NCBI RefSeq assembly: GCF_014283215.1
Contig: NZ_JACOMF010000002.1
Span: forward strand, 124,001-188,000
Source of the DNA: Siccirubricoccus deserti
GTDB taxonomy: Bacteria; Pseudomonadota; Alphaproteobacteria; Acetobacterales; Acetobacteraceae
DNA length: 64,000 bases
Direction of reading: 5' to 3'
Position 1 is the stretch's first letter, and each line of letters starts with the position of its first letter. Below are positions 33,985 through 42,539 of this stretch, piece after piece. The notes under the pieces are model-generated. The model did no database searches, was not told the origin of the DNA, and saw only the letters and a list, made by a program, of their open reading frames with translations. Both the position numbers and the translations under genes were made by a program.

Positions 33985-35357
33985 CAGGCTCGGTCCAGCA
34001 GCATCGGCAGCGTCTCGCCCGGCCGCAGGGTCAGCCGCGCCACCGGCTGCACCGTGACGCCCGGCGCCAGCCGCGGCGCAAAGCGCTGCGCCAGGGTCGC
34101 CAGCACGATCACCGCCTCCGCCATGGCGAAATGCGCCCCGGTGCAGACCCGCGGGCCCAGGCTGAACGGGACATAGCCGTGTCGCGGCCGGGGCGGGGCG
34201 CCAGGCAGGAAGCGGTCCGGAAGGAAGGCATCCGGGGCCTCCCACAGTGCCCGGTGCCGGTGCAGCAGCCAGGGCACCACCATGACGATGCCGCCCTTCG
34301 GCAGCTGGTGGCCGGCGAGCGTCACCTCCCGCTGCGCCTCCCGCGCCAGCACCGGGATGGGCGGGTAGAGCCGCAGCGTCTCCTCCACCACGGCGCGGGT
34401 GAAGGGCAGGGCGGGCAGGTCCCCGAACTCCGCCGGCCGGCCGCCGAGCGCCGCCGCCGCCTCGGCCCGCAGCCGCGCCGCGCTGCCGCCGTCCTGGCTC
34501 AGCAGGAACCAGCACCAGGCGAGGGTGGAGGCGCTGGTCTCGTGGCCGGCGAGGAACAGCGTTGCCGCCTCATTGCGGAAGGCGGCGCGGGACATCGGCT
34601 GGCCGCTCTCGCGCAGGGTGGCCGCGGCCATGGCACGCAGCAGGCTTGCATCCCCCTTGGCCTCTCTCTCATCCGGCATGTCGAGCACCGCGGCGATCAT
34701 CCCGTCCAGCACCGCATGGATGCGCCGCACCTCCGGCCGCAGCCGCAAGCCCCGCAGCCGCTGCACCCAGGCCGGCGCGCCGATCAGCCCGAGCAGGTCC
34801 CCGGCGCCGACCTTCCGCTGATAGGCGGCGAAGGCGGCCACCACCTGCCCGGCATCGGCATCGCCCAGCCGTAGGCCGAAGACGCTGCGGCAGATCACCT
34901 CGGCGGCCAGCGCGCCCATCTCCGCCAGCATGTCGATCGGCTCGGCCGGGTCGCGCGCCGCCCAGGCCTCGCCGCGTTCCGCCGCCGCCGCGGTCATCAC
35001 CCCGGCCAGCGCGCCGATGCGGGAGGCATGGGTGACCGGGGCCACCACCCGGCGGCGGTCCTTCCAGACCAGCCCGTCCGAGATGATCAGCCCGTCCCCC
35101 ACCAGCGGCTCCAGCGCGTGGCGCATCTGCGGCGTCTTGCGCTCGAAGGCCTCGGCCTGGCGGATGAAGGCGTCCTGCACCGTCTCCGGGCTGTTGCAGA
35201 TCAGGATCCGCCGGCCGAGCACGGCGGTGGCGATCAGCGGCTCGGAGAACTGCCGGTCCGTCCAGATCTCCAGCATGTTCCGCCTGAGCCGGCGCAGCAG
35301 TTCCGGCAGCGGCAGGCGGGCGATGGGGCGGTGGGGGTGGGGCGGGACATAGGCCAT
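33984..35357 (-). CDS. cytochrome P450
   Basis: A 457-residue haem-thiolate monooxygenase. The I-helix oxygen-binding motif reads LAGHETSAST, the K-helix ExxR is VVEETLRLYPPIPVLAREA, and the haem ligand loop FSLGPRVCTGAHFAMAEAVIVLA carries the Cys. It has no membrane anchor and needs external redox partners, none of which adjoin. The sequence pattern (HRALWEAPDAFLPDRFLPG) is like CYP4/CYP102-type fatty acid hydroxylases, so a fatty acyl substrate shared with the coupled acyltransferase is a reasonable guess only. Confidence 0.93.
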   Translation of the reverse strand: MAYVPPHPHRPIARLPLPELLRRLRRNMLEIWTDRQFSEPLIATAVLGRRILICNSPETVQDAFIRQAEAFERKTPQMRHALEPLVGDGLIISDGLVWKDRRRVVAPVTHASRIGALAGVMTAAAAERGEAWAARDPAEPIDMLAEMGALAAEVICRSVFGLRLGDADAGQVVAAFAAYQRKVGAGDLLGLIGAPAWVQRLRGLRLRPEVRRIHAVLDGMIAAVLDMPDEREAKGDASLLRAMAAATLRESGQPMSRAAFRNEAATLFLAGHETSASTLAWCWFLLSQDGGSAARLRAEAAAALGGRPAEFGDLPALPFTRAVVEETLRLYPPIPVLAREAQREVTLAGHQLPKGGIVMVVPWLLHRHRALWEAPDAFLPDRFLPGAPPRPRHGYVPFSLGPRVCTGAHFAMAEAVIVLATLAQRFAPRLAPGVTVQPVARLTLRPGETLPMLLDRA

Positions 35358-35385
35358 CCGGCGACGGGGCCGCGCCGGCTCTCCG

Positions 35386-36135
35386 CTAGCCCCGGTGCAC
35401 CCGCAGCGGTCCGTAGCTCTGCACCACCGGCATCACCTGCACCAGGTTGACGTTCACCCGGGCCGGACGGGTCGCCACCCAATGCACCGCATCGGCGATA
35501 TCCTCCGGCGTCAGCGGCTCGGTCCCGGCATAGACGCCGGCGGCCTTCGTGTCGTCGCCCTTGAACCGCACATTGGAGAATTCGGTGCCGCCGACCAGCC
35601 CCGGTTCGATGTCGGTAACGCGCACCCGGGTGCCATGCAGGTCGGCGCGCAGGTTGTTGCTGAACTGGCGGACGAAGGCCTTGGTCGCGCCATAGACATT
35701 GCCGCCGGGATAGGGCCACTCGCCGGCGGTAGAGCCGATGTTCACCACATGCCCGGCGTTGCGCGCCACCATCCCCGGCAGCACCGCATGGGTGACGTAC
35801 ATCAGCCCCTTCACGTTCACATCGACCATCGCATCCCAATCATCCAGCACCGCGGCCTGCGCCGGTTCCAGCCCCCGGGCCAGGCCGGCGTTGTTCACCA
35901 GCAGGTCGATGGCGGCGAGGTCCGCCGGCAGCCCGGCGATGGCGGCGGCTACGGCAGCGCGGTCGGCCACGTCCAGCGGCAGCGGGTGCACCACCCCGGC
36001 GCCGAGTTCCGCCACCAACGCCTGCAGCCGGTCCCGCCGCCGTCCGGCGGCGATGATCCGCGCGCCATCCGCGGCGAAACGACGGGCAATGGTGAGACCG
36101 AAGCCGGCGGTCGCGCCGGTGACGAGGACGATCAT
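35386..36135 (-). CDS. ydfG: NADP-dependent 3-hydroxy acid / serine dehydrogenase (YdfG-like SDR)
   Basis: A 249-residue classical short-chain dehydrogenase very close to E. coli YdfG, which oxidises L-allo-threonine, serine and 3-hydroxypropionate with NADP. It shows LVTGATAGFG at the N-terminus, NNAGLARGLEPA, the Ser-Tyr-Lys triad in IGSTAG, NVYGATKAFVRQFS, and the YdfG-specific DIEPGLVGGTEFSNVRFKGDD. The C-terminus (VMPVVQSYGPLRVHRG) also follows YdfG. It is a single gene 28 nt upstream of the P450 on the same strand. Confidence 0.92.
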   Translation of the reverse strand: MIVLVTGATAGFGLTIARRFAADGARIIAAGRRRDRLQALVAELGAGVVHPLPLDVADRAAVAAAIAGLPADLAAIDLLVNNAGLARGLEPAQAAVLDDWDAMVDVNVKGLMYVTHAVLPGMVARNAGHVVNIGSTAGEWPYPGGNVYGATKAFVRQFSNNLRADLHGTRVRVTDIEPGLVGGTEFSNVRFKGDDTKAAGVYAGTEPLTPEDIADAVHWVATRPARVNVNLVQVMPVVQSYGPLRVHRG

Positions 36136-36516
36136 GCTGACGCTCCTGTGCGGCCCATGGCGTGCGGGCGAACCCCATGAGGATGTACGGGCGATCGGGG
36201 CCGTGTTTCCACCACGCCGGCCCCAGGAATTTCACGCCACGGTGGAGAAAGCAGCCCTGGCTGGCCTTGCTTCAAGCCCTGGCGATACCCAATCCCGGTT
36301 GACAGGGAGGTTGATCAAACTTACCGAGAGGGCTTGAAAAACCTTACAGAACGTCCATTATCCACGCGCTGGCCGGCGCTGAAGACCATCGCGAAGGTGG
36401 TATGTTCTGCATTCGACGGAACCGGTTGAGCCCAGCCAAATTGTGCTGACACCGTCCAGTGCAGAAACTTCGGGCGCTGAGCCGTGCGCCTCCCAACCTA
36501 TTGGAGGCTTCCGACC
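36136..36516. other. intergenic region before the RND operon
   Basis: A 380-bp gap between ydfG and the efflux operon, less GC-rich than its surroundings. TTGACA at 36299-36304 could be a -35 box, but the hexamer 17 bp on (TACCGA) is a poor -10. I see no clear palindromic operator, riboswitch or small gene. The promoters of both divergent units must lie here. Confidence 0.35.
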
Positions 36517-37632
36517 GTGCGGATTCGTTTCGGCGCTCGTCTTCTGGCGTGTGCCTTGCTGTTTGTCTGTCCGGCGCTTGCCGAACCGGCGCCGAATGAC
36601 ATTCTGATCCGCCTCGATGAGCGGCAGCAACGCGCTGCCGGCATCGATGTTGCGCAGGTGCAGGCCGAGGCAGGCACCACCCAGACCGTGCTGCCCGGCA
36701 CGGTCAGCGTGCCGCCCCGCCAGCTACGCGTGGTCGCGGCCCCTGCCGCCGGCCTGCTGGAGGCCGTGCTGGTGGCGCCGAACGAGGCGGTGATCAAGGG
36801 CCAGCCCATCGCCCAACTGCGCAGCACCGACCTTCTGGAAGCGCAGCGGCTATTCCTCCAGGCGCTAGCCGGCGAGACCCTGGCGGCGGAACGGCTGCGC
36901 CGCGACCAGCAACTCCACCGTGAGCGCATCATCGCCGAGCGGCGCCTGATCACCACCCGCGCCGACCATGAATTCGCCCGCACCACCCTGCAGGAACGCG
37001 AGCAGATGCTGGCGCTGCTCGGCATGGCCGAGCCGGCGATCGAGGAGCTGAAGGCGAAGCGCCGAATGGCTCCGGCGCTGACCATCGTCGCGCCGGTCGA
37101 CGGCGTCGTGTTGCAGGTGAGCGTCTCCGCCGGCGAGCGCGTCGCCCCGGCGGCGCCGCTGTTCAGCATCGCCGAACTCAAGCCGCTGTGGGTGACCCTG
37201 CAGGTGCCACTGGCCCAGGCGGTGGCGATCGAGACCGGCACGCGCGTCAGCGTGCCCGGTACTGCGGCGCAGGGCGAGGTGGTGCGGCTCGGCCGCAGCG
37301 TCGACCCCGCGACGCAGAGCATCGCCGCGGTGGTCGAGGTGGAGGATGGCGCCGAGGCGCTGCGCCCGGGACAGGTGGTCAGCGCCTCCGTCGCGCTGCG
37401 GCCCAATGGCACGCCGCAATGGCGGCTGCCGGCCGGCTCCGTCGTGCGGCATGCCGGGCGGTCCTGGGTCTTCATCCGCACCGCGGATGGCTTCCGTGCC
37501 CGGCCGGTGACGGTGGTCGCCGAGAGCGGCAGCGCCGCATCGATCCGCGCCAAGCTGGCGCCGGACGACCAGGTGGCGACGCGCGGAATCCTCGCCCTGC
37601 TGGCGGAACTCACTGAAATCTACGGGGGCTGA
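36517..37632 (+). CDS. RND efflux periplasmic adaptor (CzcB/CusB-type membrane fusion protein)
   Basis: A 371-residue adaptor linking the RND pump to its outer-membrane channel. The chosen GTG has a GGAGG site 9 nt upstream and opens a signal peptide (RIRFGARLLACALLFVCPALAEP); a GTG 33 nt earlier is also open. It has the lipoyl-like half LRVVAAPAAGLLEAVLVAPNEAVIKGQPIA, the coiled hairpin (LLEAQRLFLQALAGETLAAERLRRD onwards) and the second half PVDGVVLQVSVSAGERVAPAAPLFSIA, then beta-barrel domains. There is no His/Met-rich metal-binding tail. It is the first gene of adaptor-pump-channel. Confidence 0.9.
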   Translation: MRIRFGARLLACALLFVCPALAEPAPNDILIRLDERQQRAAGIDVAQVQAEAGTTQTVLPGTVSVPPRQLRVVAAPAAGLLEAVLVAPNEAVIKGQPIAQLRSTDLLEAQRLFLQALAGETLAAERLRRDQQLHRERIIAERRLITTRADHEFARTTLQEREQMLALLGMAEPAIEELKAKRRMAPALTIVAPVDGVVLQVSVSAGERVAPAAPLFSIAELKPLWVTLQVPLAQAVAIETGTRVSVPGTAAQGEVVRLGRSVDPATQSIAAVVEVEDGAEALRPGQVVSASVALRPNGTPQWRLPAGSVVRHAGRSWVFIRTADGFRARPVTVVAESGSAASIRAKLAPDDQVATRGILALLAELTEIYGG

Positions 37633-37638
37633 CCCACC

Positions 37639-40600
37639 ATGCTGGGACGTCTTGTGGATCTGGCGCTGCGGCAGCGCCTGCTCGCCATGCTCGCGACCCT
37701 TGGGCTGATCGTCTGGGGGGTTAACGCCTATCGCAGCCTGCCGATCGACGCCTTCCCGGATGTCTCGCCGACCCAGGTGCTGGTGGCGATGCAGGCCCCC
37801 GGCCTGCCGCCGGAGGAGCTGGAGACGCAGGTCACCAACCCGGTCGAGCTGGCGATGAAGGGCATCCCCAACCTCGTCAACATCCGCTCCATCACCCGCT
37901 ACGCCAGCACCCTGATGACCTTCGAATTCGCCGCCGGCACCGACATCTACTGGGCGCGCACGCAGGTGGACCAGCGGCTGGACGATCTGGAAAGCCAGTT
38001 CCCTGACGGCGTCTCCGGCGGCCTTGCGCCGGTGGTGACGCCGCTCGGCGAGATGCTGATGTTCACCCTGGAAGGCGGCAGCCTGACGCCGATGCAGCGG
38101 CGCACCCTGCTCGACTGGGTGATCCGGCCGCAGCTGCGCGGCCTGCCCGGCATCGCCGATGTGAACACCCTCGGCGGCCATGTCCGCACCTATGAGGTAG
38201 CGCCCGACCCGGCGGCGATGGCGGCGCGCGGCATCACCACGGCGATGCTGGCCGAGGCGCTTGACCAGAACAACCGCAACGACGGCGCCGGCCGGGTACG
38301 GGATGGGGAGGAAGCGCTGCTGGTGCGCGCCGAGGGCCGCATCCGCACCCTGGACGACATCCGCGCCATCGTCGTCGCCTCGCATCCCACCGGCGTGGTC
38401 CGCGTCTCCGACGTCGCCGACGTACGCTTCGGCGCGCTGGCGCGCAACGGCGTCGTCACCCGCAACGGCGAGGGCGAAGCGGTCTGGGGCATCGTGCTCG
38501 GCCTGCGCGGCGCGAACGCGAAGACCGTGGTCAGCGGCGCCAAGGCGAAGCTCGCCGAGATCCAGCGGACCCTGCCCGAGGGTGTCACCATCGAGATCTT
38601 CTACGACCGTAACGAGCTGATCGAGGCGGCGGTCTGGACGGTGCAGAAGGTGCTGCTGGAAGCCATCGCGCTGGTCGCGGTGCTGCTGATCCTGTTCCTC
38701 GGCAATCTGCGTGCCGCGCTGGTGGTCTCCCTGGCGCTGCCGCTTTCGGTGCTGGCGACCTTCGGCATCATGCGCACTACCGGCATCTCGGCCAACATCA
38801 TGTCGCTCGGCGGCCTTGCCATCGCCATCGGCCTGCTGGTGGACTGCGCCGTGGTGGTGGTGGAGAACGTCGCGCACCGGCTGTCCGAGATGCATGGCCG
38901 CACCGATTACCGGGCGCGGATGACGGTAACCGGCGAAGCGGTGCGCGAGGTGGCGGTGCCACTGGTCGCCGGCGTCATCATCATCGTCACCGTGTTCCTG
39001 CCGCTGCTGTCGCTGCAGGGGCTGGAAGGCCGGCTGTTCGCCCCGGTGGCGCTGACCATCGCCTTTGCGCTCTGCGCCGCGCTGCTGCTCTCGCTCACCA
39101 TCGTGCCGGCGCTGTCGGCGACGCTGCTGAAGGCCGGCGGCCATGCGAAGGAGCCCTGGCTGGTGCGCCGGCTGCACGCCGTCTACGACCCTTTCCTCGG
39201 CTGGGCGATGCGCAACCCGCTGAAGATCGGCGCCACCGCGGTGCTCGGTCTGGTCCTGGCGGGGCTGCTGTTCACCCGCATCGGCTCCACCTTCATGCCG
39301 GTGATGGACGAGGGCACGCCGGTCATCACCCTGCGCAAGCACCCGACCGTCAGTGTCGACGAAGCCGCCTCGACCGATCTGCTGATCCAGCAGCAGATCC
39401 TGGCCGAGGTGCCGGAGGTGCGCGGCATCATGGGCCGCGCCGGCGCCGATGAGCTTGGCATCGATCCGGTCGGGCTGAACGACAGCGACCTGTTCCTGAC
39501 CATCGCGCCGCGCGCCGAATGGCGCGAGAAGGACAACAAGGACTTCGTCATCGACGCGGTCCGCCAGGTGCTGGATCGCTTCCCCGGCATCTCCTACGCA
39601 ATCAACCAGCCGATCGACATGCGGGTGCAGGAGATGATCATCGGCGCTCGCGGCGACGTGGTGGTGAAGATCTTCGGCTACTCCATCCCCGAGCTGAACC
39701 GCATCGCCCGCGAGGTGGAGATGGTGGTGGAGGGGACCCAGGGCAGTACTGAGGTGTTCGCGCTGCGCAACGAGGGGATGAAATACCTGAAGGTCGCGAT
39801 CGACCGCTTCGCCGCCGGCCGGCTTGGCCTCAGCGTGCGCGACGTGCAGCAGGCGCTGCGCGTCTGGGTCGATGGCCGTGACATGGGCATCGTGATGGAA
39901 CAGGAACGCCGCATCCCGCTGATGCTGCGCGGCGAGGGCAGCCTGCGGCGCTCCGCCACCGACCTGTCGCGCGTTGTCCTGGCGCTGCCAGGCGGCCGCA
40001 CCGTGGCGCTGTCCCAGGTGGCGCGGATCGAGGAGGAGGAAGGCCCGATCCAGGTGATCCGCGAAGGCACCCAGCGCTACGCGACCATCCTCTCCAATGT
40101 GCGCGGCCGCGACCTGGTGGGCTTCGTCGCCGAGGCGCAGGCGGCGGTCGCCGAACGGGTGCAGTTGCCGCCCGGCTACCGGTTGGAATGGGGTGGGCAA
40201 TTCGAGAACCAGCAGCGCGCCTCCGCCCGGCTGGCGGTGGTGGTGCCGATCGCGCTGGCGCTGATCTTCCTGCTGCTGCACTTCACCTTCGGATCGGTGC
40301 GGCAGGCGGCGCTGGTGTTCTGCAACGTGCCCTTCGCCGCGATCGGCGGTGTCATTGCGCTGTATCTCTCGGGCGAGTTCCTCTCGGTGCCCGCCTCGGT
40401 TGGCTTCATCGCGCTGATCGGCATCGCCGTGCTGAACGGCGTGGTGCTGGTGTCCTACATCAACCGGCTGATTGCCGAGGAAGGGCTGGCGCTGCGCCAG
40501 GCGGTGATGGAGGGGGCGCGGCGACGAATGACGCCGGTGGTGCTGACGGCGACCATTGCCGCCTTCGGCCTGGTGCCCTTCCTGTTCGCCGACGGCCCGG

Positions 40601-40764
40601 GCGCCGAGATCCAGCGGCCGCTGGCGGTCGTCGTCATCGGCGGGCTGGTGACGGCGACGGTGCTGACCCTGGTGCTGCTGCCGATCCTGTATGACCGCTT
40701 CGCCCTGCCGAAGGCGGCGCGGGAGAGGCCGATGCCGGCGACCCAGCCGGCGGTGGCGGAGTGA
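37639..40764 (+). CDS. CusA/CzcA-family heavy-metal RND efflux pump
   Basis: A 1041-residue proton-driven RND transporter of the heavy-metal efflux family, twelve transmembrane helices with two large periplasmic loops. The N-terminus (LRQRLLAMLATLGLIVWGVNAYRSLPIDAFPDVSPTQV) is diagnostic. TM4 reads GGLAIAIGLLVDCAVVVVEN, keeping the proton-relay Asp but lacking the DFG of zinc/cobalt CzcA types. It is therefore closer to monovalent or uncharacterised subgroups, and the metal is not assigned. It starts 6 nt after the adaptor and overlaps the channel gene by one base. Confidence 0.93.
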   Translation: MLGRLVDLALRQRLLAMLATLGLIVWGVNAYRSLPIDAFPDVSPTQVLVAMQAPGLPPEELETQVTNPVELAMKGIPNLVNIRSITRYASTLMTFEFAAGTDIYWARTQVDQRLDDLESQFPDGVSGGLAPVVTPLGEMLMFTLEGGSLTPMQRRTLLDWVIRPQLRGLPGIADVNTLGGHVRTYEVAPDPAAMAARGITTAMLAEALDQNNRNDGAGRVRDGEEALLVRAEGRIRTLDDIRAIVVASHPTGVVRVSDVADVRFGALARNGVVTRNGEGEAVWGIVLGLRGANAKTVVSGAKAKLAEIQRTLPEGVTIEIFYDRNELIEAAVWTVQKVLLEAIALVAVLLILFLGNLRAALVVSLALPLSVLATFGIMRTTGISANIMSLGGLAIAIGLLVDCAVVVVENVAHRLSEMHGRTDYRARMTVTGEAVREVAVPLVAGVIIIVTVFLPLLSLQGLEGRLFAPVALTIAFALCAALLLSLTIVPALSATLLKAGGHAKEPWLVRRLHAVYDPFLGWAMRNPLKIGATAVLGLVLAGLLFTRIGSTFMPVMDEGTPVITLRKHPTVSVDEAASTDLLIQQQILAEVPEVRGIMGRAGADELGIDPVGLNDSDLFLTIAPRAEWREKDNKDFVIDAVRQVLDRFPGISYAINQPIDMRVQEMIIGARGDVVVKIFGYSIPELNRIAREVEMVVEGTQGSTEVFALRNEGMKYLKVAIDRFAAGRLGLSVRDVQQALRVWVDGRDMGIVMEQERRIPLMLRGEGSLRRSATDLSRVVLALPGGRTVALSQVARIEEEEGPIQVIREGTQRYATILSNVRGRDLVGFVAEAQAAVAERVQLPPGYRLEWGGQFENQQRASARLAVVVPIALALIFLLLHFTFGSVRQAALVFCNVPFAAIGGVIALYLSGEFLSVPASVGFIALIGIAVLNGVVLVSYINRLIAEEGLALRQAVMEGARRRMTPVVLTATIAAFGLVPFLFADGPGAEIQRPLAVVVIGGLVTATVLTLVLLPILYDRFALPKAARERPMPATQPAVAE

Positions 40765-42140
40765 TGCGGATGCGCTGGCTGCCCCTTGCCACCCTGCTGC
40801 TCGCCGGCCCGGCCTTCGCCCAGCAGACGCCGCTCTCGCCCCGGCCGCTGGGCGTCCCGCCGGAGGTCAACCCGGCCCCGCTGGCGCCTATTGCCCGGCC
40901 GCCGGCCGGGTCCGTGCCGCCGCCGAGTGCCCGGCCGCCAGTGGCACGCCGCGATCCCGCCACGCCGCGGCACCCGCGCGGGCGCACCGCGGCGGTGGCG
41001 GACGCCAGCGGGCTGGCGAGCGACCTTGATGCCGCGATGGAGATCGACGCCGGGGCGCGGGCAATCGCCGCCCGGCGCAACGCCGTCCGCGCCCGGGATG
41101 CGCAGGTGCGCTCGCCCATCGCCGGCTCGCCGGCGCTCGGCGGCAGCTTCCGCTCCGACACCCGCGGGCCGGACCGGGCGCGGGAATGGGATCTGGAGAT
41201 CGCCGCGCCGGTCTGGCTGCCCGGCCAGCGCGGCGCCCTCGCCGGCACGGTGGAGGCCGGCGTCGCCGAGCAGGGCTACCGGCTGGAGCTGCGGCGGCTG
41301 GAAGTCGCGGCGCTGCTGCGGGATGCCTATTGGGCGGTGGGCGCGGCGGAATCCGAGCTGCGCGTCGCCCGCGACCGCCTCGCCACCGCCCGCGACGTGG
41401 CGCGCGACTTCAGCCGCCGTGCCGAACTCGGCGACATCTCGCCGACCGAGGCGCTGCTCGGCCGCAACGAGACCCTGGCGGCGGAGCTGGAGCTGGCGCG
41501 GGCCGAGGCGGCGGCGGACAGCGCCCGGGCCGCCTACGCCACCCTGACCGGCGGCAGCACCAACGCGCTGGCCGCCATCCGGCCGGAGCCGCTGGCGCCG
41601 AATGGCAACGGCCACCCGGCGCTGCGCGCGGCGGCGGCGGCGCTGGCCAGCGCCGAGGCGCAGGCCCGGCTGGTGGCGGCGACGCCGATCGACAACCCGG
41701 AGGTCGGGCTGTTCACCCGCCGCCAGGGCGGGCCGCTGACCGAGGACGGCTATTCGGTCGGCCTGCGCCTGCGCCTGCCGCTGCCGACCGAGGCCCGCAA
41801 CGCCCCCCGCCGCGCCGATGCCGAGGCCGACCGCACCCGCGCCAATGCGGAACTGCTGCAGACCCGCCGTGTGGTGGAAGGCGAGGTCAGGCTGGCCCGC
41901 GTCGCGCTCTCGGCCGCCGAGGCGTCGAGCCGGCTGGCGGCCGACCGCCGCGCAGTGGCGGACCAGCAGGTGGCGGCGGCGCGGCAGGCCTTCCGCAGCG
42001 GCGAGATCGGCGCCTTCGACCTGTTCCGCGTGCGGCAGTTGCAGATCGAGGCAGCGGCCGCGGATGCGCAGGCCCAGGTCGGCGTCGGCCGGGCGCGGTC
42101 ACGGCTGAACCAGGCGATGGGGGTGGTGCCGCGGGGATGA
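40764..42140 (+). CDS. TolC/CzcC-family outer-membrane efflux protein
   Basis: A 458-residue outer-membrane factor: Sec signal MRMRWLPLATLLLAGPAFAQQ, a Pro-rich linker (to about residue 75), then two helical-hairpin repeats rich in Ala/Arg/Glu (LRDAYWAVGAAESELRVARDRLATARDVARDFSRRAELGDISPTEAL and its C-terminal counterpart RQAFRSGEIGAFDLFRVRQLQIEAAAADAQAQVGVGRARSRLNQAMG). It completes the tripartite pump. Here the channel gene is last, whereas classic czcCBA places it first. Confidence 0.9.
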   Translation: MRMRWLPLATLLLAGPAFAQQTPLSPRPLGVPPEVNPAPLAPIARPPAGSVPPPSARPPVARRDPATPRHPRGRTAAVADASGLASDLDAAMEIDAGARAIAARRNAVRARDAQVRSPIAGSPALGGSFRSDTRGPDRAREWDLEIAAPVWLPGQRGALAGTVEAGVAEQGYRLELRRLEVAALLRDAYWAVGAAESELRVARDRLATARDVARDFSRRAELGDISPTEALLGRNETLAAELELARAEAAADSARAAYATLTGGSTNALAAIRPEPLAPNGNGHPALRAAAAALASAEAQARLVAATPIDNPEVGLFTRRQGGPLTEDGYSVGLRLRLPLPTEARNAPRRADAEADRTRANAELLQTRRVVEGEVRLARVALSAAEASSRLAADRRAVADQQVAAARQAFRSGEIGAFDLFRVRQLQIEAAAADAQAQVGVGRARSRLNQAMGVVPRG

Positions 42141-42148
42141 GGGGAGGC

Positions 42149-42223
42149 TGGAGCGGGCGATGGGAATCGAACCCACGACATTCAGCTTGGGAAGCTGACG
42201 TTCTACCTCTGAACTACGCCCGC
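42149..42223 (-). tRNA. tRNA-Gly (anticodon CCC)
   Basis: The minus strand folds as a full cloverleaf: acceptor GCGGGCG/CGCCCGC, D-arm GTTC-AGAGGTA-GAAC, anticodon stem TCAGC/GCTGA with loop TTCCCAA (anticodon CCC, reading GGG), variable loop ATGTC, and T-arm GTGGG-TTCGATT-CCCAT. Discriminator U and an encoded CCA complete it (72 nt plus CCA). It lies opposite in direction to the RND operon just before it. Confidence 0.97.
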
Positions 42224-42381
42224 GCTCAGCATCCCCTTATAATGGCGCGACACCGCGGCGGGCAACCCGGTACTGGCGGATGGCAGAGGCGACAAGACCC
42301 GGCTGGTCCGAGAATCCTAAATCGCCTCTCCCTTGACCGCCTCGCCCACCCGGGCTTATGCCTTTCCGGTAGCTGAACTGC

Positions 42382-42464
42382 TCCTCGCGATTTGTCCGGC
42401 CAGCTTGCGGCGAGGTCCCTACGGGGCCCCTGGTTTCGGGGGAAAACAAGCGCGCTAAACGGCC
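42382..42464 (+). ncRNA. SAM-II-type riboswitch upstream of metZ
   Basis: The leader has the SAM-II signature. P1 is CCTCGC (42383-42388) with GCGAGG (42410-42415). The loop carries GATTTG, CC and GCTTGC, and the 3' part AAAACAAGCGCGCTAAACGG supplies CAAGC (42447-42451) to pair with GCTTG (42403-42407) as the pseudoknot, plus the conserved GCTAAA and GG. SAM-II elements repress methionine genes in alphaproteobacteria, often metZ or metA. Between P1 and the pseudoknot strand is an unusually long insert (42416-42446) with small hairpins. The rest of the gap after the tRNA (42224-42381) shows nothing else. Confidence 0.82.
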
Positions 42465-42465
42465 G

Positions 42466-42516
42466 TGGGGATGCGTCCTCGCACCCCATGCCCCGTCCAG
42501 GGGGCCGGACGCCGCG
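42466..42516. repeat. GC-rich hairpin element between riboswitch and metZ, copy B
   Basis: TGGGG-a-TGCG-tcct-CGCA-CCCCA (42466-42488) is a nine-pair stem with one bulge, followed by CCCCGTCCAGGGGG. TCCTCGCACCC and CCAGGGGG are shared with the element at 18787-18842. It falls exactly between the aptamer and the metZ start, so it could also be the expression platform. Confidence 0.5.
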
Positions 42517-42539
42517 CGTTTGCCGAGGTGTTCGCCGCC

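Noticed and set aside
36865-40281. A 1138-codon open frame antisense to the RND pump
   Set aside because: It mirrors the codon pattern of the real pump gene, is rich in His/Gln/Arg/Asp repeats typical of antisense frames in GC-rich DNA, and has no domain or ribosome site.
42471-42539. Earlier in-frame ATG for metZ at 42471
   Set aside because: The added 23 residues (MRPRTPCPVQGAGRR...) are encoded by the repeat hairpin and do not resemble MetZ N-termini; 42540 gives the normal start.
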